Below, piece by piece: positions 11,996 through 20,278 of a stretch of 64,000 bases of DNA. How positions within the stretch are numbered: position 1 is the stretch's first letter; every line of letters begins with the position of its first letter. The translations under genes were made by a program, and so were the position numbers. The stretch covers positions 62,001 to 126,000 of the forward strand of contig NZ_JAQZCH010000002.1 of assembly GCF_028737325.1 (NCBI RefSeq), in the 5' to 3' direction. The notes under the pieces were generated by a model that searched no databases, was not told the origin of the DNA, and saw nothing but the letters and a program-made list of their open reading frames with translations. The stretch is from Microbacterium thalli (lineage in GTDB: Bacteria; Actinomycetota; Actinomycetes; Actinomycetales; Microbacteriaceae).

Positions 11996-13552
11996 CGGAA
12001 CCGCCGGCTCGGTGCCCGGCGCCGGGTCGGCCGGTCGCGCCGTTAGGCGCAGCTCGAAGGCTGTCGAACCCGGCTCGCTGTGCACCGTGAGCGAGCCGCC
12101 GTGCGCTGCGACGATCGCGCGAGCGATCGAGAGGCCGAGGCCCGTGCCGCCGGTTTGACGGGCGCGCGACCGGTCGGCGCGCGAGAAGCGCTCGAAGATA
12201 TCGTCGGCGAGGGCGGGGTCGATGCCCGGGCCGTCGTCGTGCACCGTGAGCACGGCGTTGCCGTCGTCGAGCCGCACCGAGGTGGTCACGGTCGTGCCGG
12301 CCGGGGTGTGCACGCGCGCGTTCGCGAGCAGGTTGGCCACGACTTGGGCGATGCGGGTGGCATCGCCGGCGACGACGACCGGTTCATCGCCGACCTCGAG
12401 CCGCCACTCGTGGTCCTGACCTGCCGCGCGGGCGTCGGCGACGCAGTCGACTGCGAGGGCCGTGAGATCGATGGTCCCGTAGACGAGCTCCTGGCCCTCG
12501 TCGAGGCGGGCGAGGAGCAGCAGGTCCTCAACGAGCCTCGTCATCCGCAGCGACTGCGCCTGGATCCGCTCGAGCGCCGAGGTGGTGGTCTCTTCGACGC
12601 CGGGGACGCCCTGGCGCATCGCGCGCAGCGAGAGCTCCGAGTACCCGCGGATGGACGCGAGCGGGGTGCGGAGTTCGTGGCTCGCGTCGGCGACGAACGA
12701 GCGCATGCGCTCCTCGTTGCGCTGGCGTGCGACCAGCGAGGAGTCGACGTGGTTGAGCAGGGTGTTCAGCGCGGCCCCGACGCGGCCGATCTCGTCGTGA
12801 TCGTCGGCCTCTTCGGCGGGGACGCGTTCGGTGATCGACACGGCTCCTTGGGCGAGGGGGAGCGCCGCGACCCGCGAGGCCGTATCGGCGACCACGCGCA
12901 GGGGACGCAGCGAGCGTTGGATGACCACCGCGATGGCCGCGCTCAGCAGCAGCAGGCCGCCCGTGGTCACCACGGTGATGGTGGTGACCAGACGGGCGAC
13001 CGTCGAGTCCACCTCGGCGAGGGGCAGGCCCGCGAGTCCCGACACATCACCGGCTGAGAACGACACCACCCGGTAGGCGCCGAGGCCGGGGAGTTCGACG
13101 GTGGTCGGAGCCATGTTCGGGTCGACCGACGCGAGCTGCGAGAACTGGCGCGGCGACAGGCCGCGGATACCGTCTTCGTCGTAGGTCGCCGCCGTCGTCT
13201 GCCCGGTGGGGCTCTGCACGAGCAGGGTGTAGCCGTGGGGAAGGCCGCCCGTGCCCAGGATCGCCTCGTCGGCGGTGCGCGCGCGCAGCACGTAGCTGTT
13301 GTTGTCGAACAGCTGCAGACCGACGGTCAGGGTCCGCACGTTCGACTCGACGGTGCCGATGAGGACGGTGCCGATCGTTGTCGACAGTCCGACCGCGCTC
13401 GCGACGAGGGTGAGGGCGACGATGCTGACGACGGTGAGCATGAGGCGCGTCTGCAGACTCCACCGTCGCCACAGGCCGTGCAGCGGGCGACGGTCGCCGC
13501 CGCGGGGATCGGCGTCGACCGCTGCGTCGCCGACCGGGGCGGTCGGGGTCAT
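11993..13552 (-). CDS. Sensor histidine kinase, HAMP-containing (TcrY/TrcS-like)
   Basis: 519 residues. Cytoplasmic N-tail, TM1 about 33-60, extracellular sensor about 60-185, TM2 about 187-210, HAMP linker, HisKA domain with phospho-acceptor His292 in DASHELRTPLAS, and HATPase with LLANARVHT, DDGPGIDP and GTGLGLSIARAI. Its ATG overlaps the stop of the upstream response regulator by 4 bases, so the two form one operon and are the cognate pair. The signal is unknown; the sensor domain has no motif I recognise. Confidence 0.9.
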   Translation of the reverse strand: MTPTAPVGDAAVDADPRGGDRRPLHGLWRRWSLQTRLMLTVVSIVALTLVASAVGLSTTIGTVLIGTVESNVRTLTVGLQLFDNNSYVLRARTADEAILGTGGLPHGYTLLVQSPTGQTTAATYDEDGIRGLSPRQFSQLASVDPNMAPTTVELPGLGAYRVVSFSAGDVSGLAGLPLAEVDSTVARLVTTITVVTTGGLLLLSAAIAVVIQRSLRPLRVVADTASRVAALPLAQGAVSITERVPAEEADDHDEIGRVGAALNTLLNHVDSSLVARQRNEERMRSFVADASHELRTPLASIRGYSELSLRAMRQGVPGVEETTTSALERIQAQSLRMTRLVEDLLLLARLDEGQELVYGTIDLTALAVDCVADARAAGQDHEWRLEVGDEPVVVAGDATRIAQVVANLLANARVHTPAGTTVTTSVRLDDGNAVLTVHDDGPGIDPALADDIFERFSRADRSRARQTGGTGLGLSIARAIVAAHGGSLTVHSEPGSTAFELRLTARPADPAPGTEPAVP

Positions 13553-14280
13553 TGCGGCGCTTTGATCATGTAGCCGACGCCTCGCACCGTGTGGATGAGG
13601 GGCTCGCGGCCGGCGTCGATCTTCTTGCGCAGATACGAGATGTACAGCTCGACGACCGACGAGCGTCCGCCGAAGTCGTAGTTCCAGACGCGGTCGAGGA
13701 TCTGCGCCTTCGAGACCACGCGGCGCTGATTGCGCATGAGGTAGCGCAGCAGCTCGAATTCCGTCGCCGTGAGCTCGATCGGTGTCCCGCCGCGCTCGAT
13801 CTCGTGCGAGTCCTCGTTGAGCGAGAGGTCGCCCACCCGCAGGACGGGGTCGACACCCCCCGCCGTGGCGGTGCCCGCGCGACGCATCAGCCCGCGCAGC
13901 CGTGCCACGACCTCCTCGAGGCTGAAGGGCTTGGTGACGTAGTCGTCACCGCCGGCGGTGAGGCCCGCCACACGGTCGGCGACGGCATCCTTCGCGGTGA
14001 GGAACAGGACGGGGACGTCGTCGCCGGACTGGCGGAGGCGCTGCAGCACCGCCATCCCGTCGAGGTCGGGCATCATGATGTCGAGCACCATCGCGTCCGG
14101 TCCGAACTCGCGGGCCTCGGACAGCGCCTCGAAGCCGGACGAGGCAGTGCGGACCTCCCAACCCTCCATCTTCAGCGCCATCGACAGCAGGTCGGTGAGC
14201 ATCTGCTCGTCATCGACGACGAGCACGCGCAGCGGAGAACCGTCGGGACGCTGGAGAGGTGCGGGTGCGGGGGTGGTCAT
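13549..14280 (-). CDS. OmpR-family response regulator
   Basis: 243 residues: receiver domain with acidic DDE pair (23-25), phospho-acceptor Asp67 in VLDIMMPDLDG, LTAKD and KPFSLEE, then a winged-helix DNA-binding domain (about 145-243) with TEFELLRYLMRN and the recognition region SSVVELYISYLRKKID. First gene of the pair with the kinase at 11993. A CACAAT box 6 nt before the ATG predicts leaderless mRNA. It is divergent from corA, 87 bases apart; whether it controls corA is unknown. Confidence 0.92.
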   Translation of the reverse strand: MTTPAPAPLQRPDGSPLRVLVVDDEQMLTDLLSMALKMEGWEVRTASSGFEALSEAREFGPDAMVLDIMMPDLDGMAVLQRLRQSGDDVPVLFLTAKDAVADRVAGLTAGGDDYVTKPFSLEEVVARLRGLMRRAGTATAGGVDPVLRVGDLSLNEDSHEIERGGTPIELTATEFELLRYLMRNQRRVVSKAQILDRVWNYDFGGRSSVVELYISYLRKKIDAGREPLIHTVRGVGYMIKAPQ

Positions 14281-14286
14281 GACCCC

Positions 14287-14292
14287 ATTGTG
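14287..14292 (-). promoter_or_regulatory. -10 box CACAAT of the response regulator gene (leaderless)
   Basis: CACAAT, ggggtc, ATG on the minus strand with 6-nt spacing. Confidence 0.5.
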
Positions 14293-14355
14293 AGGTGTCA
14301 GCTATGGAGAAGCTATGGACACGGCTATGCCCCGGCTGTGAGCGGCGGCACCGCC

Positions 14356-14361
14356 TACAGT
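14356..14361 (+). promoter_or_regulatory. -10 box TACAGT of corA (leaderless)
   Basis: TACAGT, gacggg, ATG with 6-nt spacing; it also fixes the corA start inside a much longer open frame. Confidence 0.6.
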
Positions 14362-14367
14362 GACGGG

Positions 14368-15375
14368 ATGACAGTCGTGCAGGCCTCGGTCTACGTCGCG
14401 GGCGAACCGGTCGAGACGGATCTCGATCCCGTTCGGGCTCTCGAGCGCGCGCGGGGGCGAGGCGGCTTCGCCTGGATCTCGCTGGTCGACGCCGAGGACG
14501 AGCTCGTCGGTCGCATCATGAGCGACCTCGGTCTGCATCCGATCGCTTCGCGCGAGAGCCTGCGCTCGCACCAGCGTTCGCTGTTCGAGCGGTACGGCGA
14601 CGACCTCTTCGTCGTCCTCCAGCCCGCACGCTATGACGACGCCGCCGAGACCGTGCGCTGCGACGAGATCGACGTGATCGCCTCCCGCGATCTCATCGTG
14701 ACGGTGACCCGGACCGACCGGATCGACCTCGGCGACGTCCGGCAGCGGGTCGAGGCGCACCCCGACCTCGCTCGCCACGGCACGACGGCGGTGCTGTGGG
14801 TGCTGTTCGAGTGCGTGATCACCGGGTACCGCGCCGTGCTCGACGGTGTGGAGAACGACATCGACGAGATCGAGGACCAGCTCTTCGGCGACGACCCGGG
14901 CGTGCCTCGTCGCATCTTCGATCTGCAGCGCGAGGTCATCGACCTCGCTCACGCGACGACGCCCCTGCCGGACGTGCTGTCGCGGCTGGACGACGCGACC
15001 GCGGGCGACGAGAAGGTGTCCGGGGTGTGGGAGAGCGCTCGTGGCAGGGCGCAGTATGTCGCGGATCGCGTCCAGTCCATGCGCCACACCCTCGACAATG
15101 CGCTGACGATCCACGCCACGCTCGTGAACCAGCGGCTCGACGAGAAGATGGCCGATCTCACCGTCGTCCAGGTGCGTCAGAACGATCAGGTGAAGAAGAT
15201 CTCGTCGTGGGCGGCCATCGGGTTCGCCCCCACCTTCGTCGCGAGCCTGTACGGCATGAACTTCCGCTTCATGCCCGAGCTCGATCAGCCGTGGGGCTAC
15301 CCGATGGCGCTCGCCCTCATGGCGCTCCTCAGCGCCGGGCTCTTCGGGATCTTCAAGCGCAACGACTGGCTCTGA
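14368..15375 (+). CDS. corA: CorA-family magnesium/cobalt channel
   Basis: 335 residues. Large cytoplasmic N-terminal domain, a long stalk helix, two C-terminal TM helices, and the selectivity signature YGMNF just after TM1. Ends with the basic KRNDWL typical of CorA. The ATG at 14368 is chosen because of the TACAGT box 6 nt upstream; the frame is open far upstream opposite the response regulator. The family moves divalent cations inward down the membrane potential. Followed by a strong terminator. Confidence 0.92.
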   Translation: MTVVQASVYVAGEPVETDLDPVRALERARGRGGFAWISLVDAEDELVGRIMSDLGLHPIASRESLRSHQRSLFERYGDDLFVVLQPARYDDAAETVRCDEIDVIASRDLIVTVTRTDRIDLGDVRQRVEAHPDLARHGTTAVLWVLFECVITGYRAVLDGVENDIDEIEDQLFGDDPGVPRRIFDLQREVIDLAHATTPLPDVLSRLDDATAGDEKVSGVWESARGRAQYVADRVQSMRHTLDNALTIHATLVNQRLDEKMADLTVVQVRQNDQVKKISSWAAIGFAPTFVASLYGMNFRFMPELDQPWGYPMALALMALLSAGLFGIFKRNDWL

Positions 15376-15400
15376 CGTCGAGGAACCGACCGGCCTCGCA

Positions 15401-15446
15401 CGACGAAGGCCCCGTCGAGCGGACATGCTCGCCGGGGCCTTCGTCG
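15401..15446. terminator. 14-bp bidirectional terminator
   Basis: CGACGAAGGCCCCG pairs with CGGGGCCTTCGTCG around an 18-base loop that holds a smaller stem (CGAGC/GCTCG). It lies between convergent corA and gnd. Confidence 0.85.
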
Positions 15447-15461
15447 ACCCGGAGGTCGGGG

Positions 15462-17054
15462 TCAGTGCGTGTCTTCGGCCTCGACCTCGGAGCGGTCGCC
15501 CGACCACAGCGTGTGGAAGGTGCCGTCCTTGTCGATCCGCTTGTAGGTGTGCGCGCCGAAGAAGTCGCGCTGCCCCTGGATGAGGGCCGCGGGGAGGCGC
15601 TCGGCACGCAGGCCGTCGTAGTACGACAGCGACGAGCTGAACGCGGGAGCCGGGATGCCGGCGCCGGCGGCGACCTGCACGATGTGGCGCCAGGCGTCCT
15701 GGGCGCGGCCCAGCGCCTCGACGAAGTATGGCGCCGTCAGCAGGACCGGCAGCTCGGCCTCGGCGGCGTACGCGTCGGCGATCCGGTTGAGGAACTGGGC
15801 GCGGATGATGCAGCCGCCGCGCCAGATCTTCGACACGGCGCCGAGGTCGATGTTCCAGCCGTACTGGGCGGCTCCGGCGCGGATCTCGTCGAATCCCTGC
15901 GAGTAGGCGACGATCTTCGACGCGTACAGCGCCAGGCGCACCTGCTCGATGAACGCGTCGGCGTCCTCGACGGTGAACGCGGCGTCGTCGGGGCCGGGCA
16001 GTGAGCCCGAGACGTCGCGCTGCTCGCGGTGGCTCGAGAGCGAGCGTGCGAACACGGCCTCGGCGATGCCCGACACCGGGACGCCGAGGTCGAGCGCGGT
16101 CTGCACCGTCCAGGCACCCGTGCCCTTGGCGCCGGCCTGGTCGACGATGACGTCGACGAGCGGCTGACCCGTCGCGGCATCCGTCTGGCGCAGCACCTCG
16201 GCGGTGATCTCGATGAGGTACGACTCGAGCTCGCCGCGGTTCCACTCGGCGAAGATGTCGGCGATCTCGGCGGGCGACTTGCCCGTGCCGCGACGGATGA
16301 GGTCGTACGCCTCGGCGATGAGCTGCATGTCGGCGTACTCGATGCCGTTGTGCACCATCTTGACGAAGTGACCGGCGCCGTCGTGGCCGACGTGCGTGAC
16401 GCACGGCTCTCCCTCGGCGACGGCGGCGATCGACTTCAGGATCGGGCCGAGGGTGACCCACGACTCGTCCGGGCCGCCGGGCATCAGCGAGGGGCCGAGG
16501 AGGGCTCCCTCCTCACCGCCCGAGACGCCCATGCCGACGAAGTTGAAGCCGGCCTCGCGGACCGCCTTCTCGCGGCGGATGGTGTCTGTGAACAGCGAGT
16601 TGCCGCCGTCAACGATGATGTCGCCCGGCTCGAAGACACGCATGAGCTCATCGATGACCGCATCGGTCGGCCGGCCGGCCTTCACCATGATGATCGCCGT
16701 GCGCGGCTTCTGCAGGTTCGCCGCGAACTCCTCGTACGAGAAGGCCGGCAGGAAGCCCGCTTCGGGGTGCGTCTGGACCAGCTCGTCGGTCTTGGCGCGC
16801 GAGCGGTTGAACACCGCGACGGTGTTGCCCTCGCGGCTGGCGAGGTTGCGGGCCAGGTTCGACCCCATCACGGCGAGGCCCACGACGCCGATGTTGGCGG
16901 CGCCCGAGGCCGCCTCGCTCGCGGTCGAGCTCTCGGCGGGAGTCGGGCGGTCGACATCCTCGGGACGCGGTGCGCCCTCGTGGGCGGTCGCCGCTTCGTG
17001 CGGCGCCTGATCCTGATCGGTCGAGGGTCCTGTCGGTGAGGGGGTCGACGCCAT
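15462..17054 (-). CDS. gnd: 6-phosphogluconate dehydrogenase, decarboxylating (NADP+)
   Basis: 530 residues. Oxidises 6-phosphogluconate to ribulose 5-phosphate in the pentose phosphate pathway. Rossmann motif GLAVMGSNLARNL, catalytic region GMGVSGGEEGALLGPSLMPG, HNGIEYADMQ and KGTGAWTVQTALDLG, with C-terminal KRIDKDGTFHTLW. The ATG at 17054 has a GGAG site. The first 45 residues are a disordered Pro/Ser/Thr/Glu-rich extension not needed for the fold; since no start codon lies nearer the Rossmann strand, it seems real. Downstream of gntP-gntK on the same strand, with its own -10 box TAAAGT (17126-17131). Confidence 0.93.
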   Translation of the reverse strand: MASTPSPTGPSTDQDQAPHEAATAHEGAPRPEDVDRPTPAESSTASEAASGAANIGVVGLAVMGSNLARNLASREGNTVAVFNRSRAKTDELVQTHPEAGFLPAFSYEEFAANLQKPRTAIIMVKAGRPTDAVIDELMRVFEPGDIIVDGGNSLFTDTIRREKAVREAGFNFVGMGVSGGEEGALLGPSLMPGGPDESWVTLGPILKSIAAVAEGEPCVTHVGHDGAGHFVKMVHNGIEYADMQLIAEAYDLIRRGTGKSPAEIADIFAEWNRGELESYLIEITAEVLRQTDAATGQPLVDVIVDQAGAKGTGAWTVQTALDLGVPVSGIAEAVFARSLSSHREQRDVSGSLPGPDDAAFTVEDADAFIEQVRLALYASKIVAYSQGFDEIRAGAAQYGWNIDLGAVSKIWRGGCIIRAQFLNRIADAYAAEAELPVLLTAPYFVEALGRAQDAWRHIVQVAAGAGIPAPAFSSSLSYYDGLRAERLPAALIQGQRDFFGAHTYKRIDKDGTFHTLWSGDRSEVEAEDTH

Positions 17055-17125
17055 ACGTAGCTCCAGGTTCGCGTGCGGGTGGGAGGTTCTGCGGGTGCGG
17101 GGCCGGAGTCCGTGCACCATGGGCA

Positions 17126-17131
17126 ACTTTA
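17126..17131 (-). promoter_or_regulatory. Possible -10 box TAAAGT for gnd
   Basis: TAAAGT on the minus strand in the 93-base gap between gntK and gnd; it would give a leader of about 65 nt. No clear -35. Confidence 0.4.
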
Positions 17132-17147
17132 TCGGCTGCGGATCGGC

Positions 17148-17666
17148 TCAGGCCGTCGGTTGCAGGTCGAGGCGACGGATGACGTCGGCGACCTGCTCCT
17201 GCGGTGTCTGGTCCAGCGCGACGGCGATCGCGTTCTCGTCGGGGCCTGGCGTCTCGAGGGTCGCGAACTGCGAGTCCAGCAGGGCGGGCGGCATGAAGTG
17301 CCCCTGGCGCCGCATGAGGCGTTGGCGCACCGTCGCGGCATCCCCGTCGAGGAGCACGAACGTGACGTTGTCGCGGCGGAGCACGTCGCGGTACCGGCGG
17401 CGCAGCGCCGAGCAGGTGATGACACCGGGGCGTCCGGCGGCGGTCGTCTCGTCGATCCAGGACGCCACGACGTCGAGCCAGGGGCGCCGATCCTCGTCGT
17501 TCAGGGCATGACCGGCGGCCATCTTGGCCACGTTCGCAGCGGGGTGGAGGTCATCGCCCTCCTGGAACGCCCAGTTGAGGCGCCCGGCGAGCATCGCCGC
17601 GACGGTGGACTTCCCGGTTCCGGAGGGACCCATGAAGACGAGGACGGGGGGAGCGGATGCGGTCAT
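17148..17666 (-). CDS. gntK: Gluconokinase
   Basis: 172-residue cytoplasmic P-loop kinase that phosphorylates gluconate to 6-phosphogluconate, the substrate of the adjacent gnd product. Walker A GPSGTGKST starts near residue 13; EGDDLHPAANVAKMAAGHALNDEDRRPWL-type gluconate-binding region follows, then CSALRRRYRD and GHFMPPALLDSQ. AGGAAGG ribosome site before the ATG at 17666; 20 bases after gntP. Confidence 0.94.
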   Translation of the reverse strand: MTASAPPVLVFMGPSGTGKSTVAAMLAGRLNWAFQEGDDLHPAANVAKMAAGHALNDEDRRPWLDVVASWIDETTAAGRPGVITCSALRRRYRDVLRRDNVTFVLLDGDAATVRQRLMRRQGHFMPPALLDSQFATLETPGPDENAIAVALDQTPQEQVADVIRRLDLQPTA

Positions 17667-17686
17667 GTCGAGCCTTCCTGGTCCGT

Positions 17687-19090
17687 TCAGACGAATGCGC
17701 TGATCACGAGGACACCGGCGAGACCGGTCACCGAGATGGTGCACTCGAGCACCGTCCATGTTTTCAGCGTCTGGGGGATGTCGAGGCCGAAGTACTCCTT
17801 GATGAGCCAGAACCCGGCGTCGTTGACGTGGCTGAGGAACACCGAGCCCGCGCCGATGGCGAGCACCAGCAGGGCGGTCATCGGTCCGTCGAGGGTCTCG
17901 GTGAGCGGCTGCAGGATGCCCGCCGCGGTGATGGTGGCCACCGTGGCCGAGCCGGTGGCGATGCGGATCACCACGGCGACGACCCAGGCGAGCACGAGCA
18001 CCGAGATGGACGACCCGGCGACGAGATCGGCGATGACCTGCCCGATCCCGGTGTCGACGAGCACCTGCTTGAACCCGCCGCCGGCGCCGACGATGAGGAG
18101 GATGCCGGCGATCGGGCCGAGCGACGAGCCCACGACGGCGGTGAGCCGGTCGCGGTCGAAGCCGGCGCCCCGGCCGAGGACGACGAAGCCGACGAGGACG
18201 GCGAGCAGCAGTGCGATGACCGGCATGCCGAGGAAGTCGAGCACTACCTTCCACGCGGCGGTCGATCCGGGCGCGACGATGTCGGCGACGGCCTTCAGGA
18301 GCATGAGGATGACGGGCAGAAGGATGCTGCCGAGCGTCGCGGCGAACGAGGGTCGGCGGGCCGGTTCGTCGCCCTTCTCCTCGGCTGAGACGAACAGGTC
18401 GGGCACCGGCACGGGCGCCCAGCGCGCGGCGATCGGTGCGAAGAGCGGACCGGCGATGATCACGGCGGGGATAGCCACGATGACGCCGAAGGCGAGCGTG
18501 ATGCCGAGGTTGGCGCCGAGCGCGTCGATGGCTGCGAGCGGCCCGGGGTGCGGGGGTACGAGGCCGTGCATGGCCGACAGGCCGGCGAGCGTGGGGATCG
18601 CGATCTTCATGAGCGCGACGCCCGACCGGCGGGCCACCAGGATGATGACGGGGACGAGCAGCACGAGGCCGACCTCGAAGAACATCGGCAGGCCGATGAT
18701 CGCGCCGATGAGGCCCATCACCCACGGCAGGCTGCGGGGCGTCGCGCGGGCGACCAGGGTGTCGACGATGCGGTCCGCCCCACCGGAGTCGGCCAGCAGC
18801 TTGCCGTAGATCGCGCCGAGTGCGACGAGGATGCCGACACCGCCCATGGTGGAGCCGAAGCCGCCGGTGAAGCTCGAGACCGTGTCGGCGATCGCGAGGC
18901 CCGCGATCAGGCCCGTCGTCAGGGCGCCGATGGTCAGCGCGAGGAACGGATGGAGCTTCGCCCAGGTGATGAGGACGACGATGAGCGCGACACCGATGAG
19001 GGCAGCGCCGATGAGCTGACCGGCCGGGGCGGGGGAGGCGGACTCGGCTGCAGCGATGACGAGCGAGGACGGCGGGGGGAGGAGGGCCAT
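17687..19090 (-). CDS. gntP: Gluconate:H+ symporter (GntP family permease)
   Basis: 467-residue integral membrane protein with about 12-14 TM helices. GntP-family segments are MFFEVGLVLLVPVI, HGLVPPHPGPLAAI and the C-terminal FLSHVNDAGFWLIKEYFGL. The second of two in-frame ATGs (19090 rather than 19096) is preferred because AAGGA then has a 5-base spacing; from 19096 the site would touch the codon. First gene of gntP-gntK-gnd, divergent from the GntR regulator. Confidence 0.93.
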   Translation of the reverse strand: MALLPPPSSLVIAAAESASPAPAGQLIGAALIGVALIVVLITWAKLHPFLALTIGALTTGLIAGLAIADTVSSFTGGFGSTMGGVGILVALGAIYGKLLADSGGADRIVDTLVARATPRSLPWVMGLIGAIIGLPMFFEVGLVLLVPVIILVARRSGVALMKIAIPTLAGLSAMHGLVPPHPGPLAAIDALGANLGITLAFGVIVAIPAVIIAGPLFAPIAARWAPVPVPDLFVSAEEKGDEPARRPSFAATLGSILLPVILMLLKAVADIVAPGSTAAWKVVLDFLGMPVIALLLAVLVGFVVLGRGAGFDRDRLTAVVGSSLGPIAGILLIVGAGGGFKQVLVDTGIGQVIADLVAGSSISVLVLAWVVAVVIRIATGSATVATITAAGILQPLTETLDGPMTALLVLAIGAGSVFLSHVNDAGFWLIKEYFGLDIPQTLKTWTVLECTISVTGLAGVLVISAFV

Positions 19091-19135
19091 GAGCATCCTT
19101 GGTCTGGCGGGCGGCATCCGAGCCGCGGGTCTATT

Positions 19136-19176
19136 TGTCGTACATGAAAGCACATTCGCGTCGGTCATGCACGACA
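19136..19176. promoter_or_regulatory. Candidate GntR operator pair in the gntP/gntR divergent region
   Basis: TGTCGTACATG (19136-19146) and CATGCACGACA (19166-19176) form an inverted repeat with one mismatch across a 19-base spacer. The first arm extends to TTGTCGTACAT, close to the TnGTnnnACnA pattern of FadR-type GntR regulators. It lies between gntP and the regulator gene, so control of both is likely but inferred. Confidence 0.5.
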
Positions 19177-19205
19177 TCAGCCGGAGATGACCGCCGTCCG
19201 CCGGG

Positions 19206-19211
19206 CATAAT
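19206..19211 (+). promoter_or_regulatory. -10 box CATAAT of the GntR gene (leaderless)
   Basis: CATAAT, cggagc, ATG with 6-nt spacing. Confidence 0.55.
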
Positions 19212-19217
19212 CGGAGC

Positions 19218-19922
19218 ATGACGCAGCGACCCGCGCCCGCCTCGGTCCACGACGCGCTCGTCGAGCGCGTGGGCGCGGCGATCGTGCACGGCCGGTATAC
19301 CGCGGGCTCCCGCCTCGTCACCGCCGAACTCGCCGAGGGGTCGTCGCGCGGCGCCGGCCGTGAGGCGGTCCGCGTGCTCGAATCGCTCGGGCTCGTGCGG
19401 GCGCGGCGGAAGACGGGCGTCGAGGTGCAGCCGGAGTCCGCGTGGAACGTGCACGCACCCGAGGTGATCCGGTGGCGACTGGCCGGCCCCGGGCGCGACG
19501 CCCAACTGCGGGAGCTCAGCCAGCTGCGCGGCGGCATCGAGCCGCTCGCGGCGCGCCTGGCCGCCGTCCATGCGAACGACGATCAGCGGCGCGACCTCGT
19601 CGATGCGGTGATGGACATGGCGCGGACCGAGCACGATGCCAACGGGGCGGTCTATCTGTCGGCCGACATCCGCTTCCACCGGACCCTGCTCGCGGCATCG
19701 GGCAACACGATGTTCGCTGCGCTCGGATCGGTCGTCGAAGCCGTGCTCGCCGGCCGGACGCAGCACCACCTCATGCCGCACGACGCGAACCCGCTCGCGG
19801 TGCGCTGGCACCAGGACGTCGCTTTCGCGATCGCGGGCGGGCGGCCCAGCGAAGCGGCGGCGGCGATGGGGCTCATCGTGGCCGAGGCCGACGATGCGAT
19901 GCGCGAAGCGGCGGGCCACTGA
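19218..19922 (+). CDS. GntR-family regulator, FadR/FCD subfamily (gluconate regulator)
   Basis: 234 residues. N-terminal winged helix (about 10-75: ALVERVGAAIVHGRYTAGSRL, GAGREAVRVLESLGLVRARRKTG) and C-terminal FCD ligand-binding domain (about 90-225) with the Asp/His metal-site residues in DIRFHRTLLAASGN and WHQDVAFAI. It is divergent from gntP-gntK-gnd, so it is probably their gluconate- or 6-phosphogluconate-responsive repressor. Leaderless promoter. Confidence 0.9.
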   Translation: MTQRPAPASVHDALVERVGAAIVHGRYTAGSRLVTAELAEGSSRGAGREAVRVLESLGLVRARRKTGVEVQPESAWNVHAPEVIRWRLAGPGRDAQLRELSQLRGGIEPLAARLAAVHANDDQRRDLVDAVMDMARTEHDANGAVYLSADIRFHRTLLAASGNTMFAALGSVVEAVLAGRTQHHLMPHDANPLAVRWHQDVAFAIAGGRPSEAAAAMGLIVAEADDAMREAAGH

Positions 19923-19937
19923 CCCGCCGCTCGGCGA

Positions 19938-20060
19938 TCAGCCCTTGCGGTAGCCCTGGCGCCCCATCGAGAAGAGCGCGAGCGAGACCGAGACGATCGA
20001 CCCGGCGGTCATCAGACCGATGACCCAGACGAGCACGTGCGAGAACCAGCCGTATTCCAT
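19938..20060 (-). CDS. 40-residue single-pass membrane peptide
   Basis: Short ORF starting MEYGWFSHVLVWVIGLMTAG and ending RQGYRKG. One hydrophobic helix (about residues 8-31) with a basic C-terminal tail. A perfect GGAGG lies 5 bases before the ATG, and TAGGCT (20093-20098) is a fitting -10 box, giving a leader of about 26 nt that begins in the palindrome GAGTCG-A-CGACTC (20076-20088). Function unknown; it may be a subunit of a larger membrane complex. No homologous family recognised. Confidence 0.7.
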   Translation of the reverse strand: MEYGWFSHVLVWVIGLMTAGSIVSVSLALFSMGRQGYRKG

Positions 20061-20092
20061 TTTTCCTCCGGGCGTGAGTCGACGACTCGTCC

Positions 20093-20115
20093 AGCCTACC
20101 CAGCGCTGGTAGAGT
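20093..20115. promoter_or_regulatory. Divergent -10 boxes for the small membrane peptide and rplY
   Basis: TAGGCT on the minus strand (20093-20098) serves the 40-residue peptide; TAGAGT on the plus strand (20110-20115) serves rplY and implies a leader of about 157 nt with two UUCG-capped stems. Confidence 0.5.
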
Positions 20116-20278
20116 GGTGCCGTACTTCGGCGAGGGATGCCGCGTGCCTGCGCTTCGGCGGGGACCGGGATCCGTGATCGACGAGGGTGTGTGCAGGACG
20201 TTTCCTCTCCACGCGCTCGCGATCGCGTCGAACCCGCATACCGCTAGCAGGGCCGCGAAGGCCCACAAGGAGAGAAGC

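Noticed and set aside
20116..20278. Riboswitch in the rplY leader
   Set aside because: UUCG-capped stems are present but no known aptamer consensus could be recognised.
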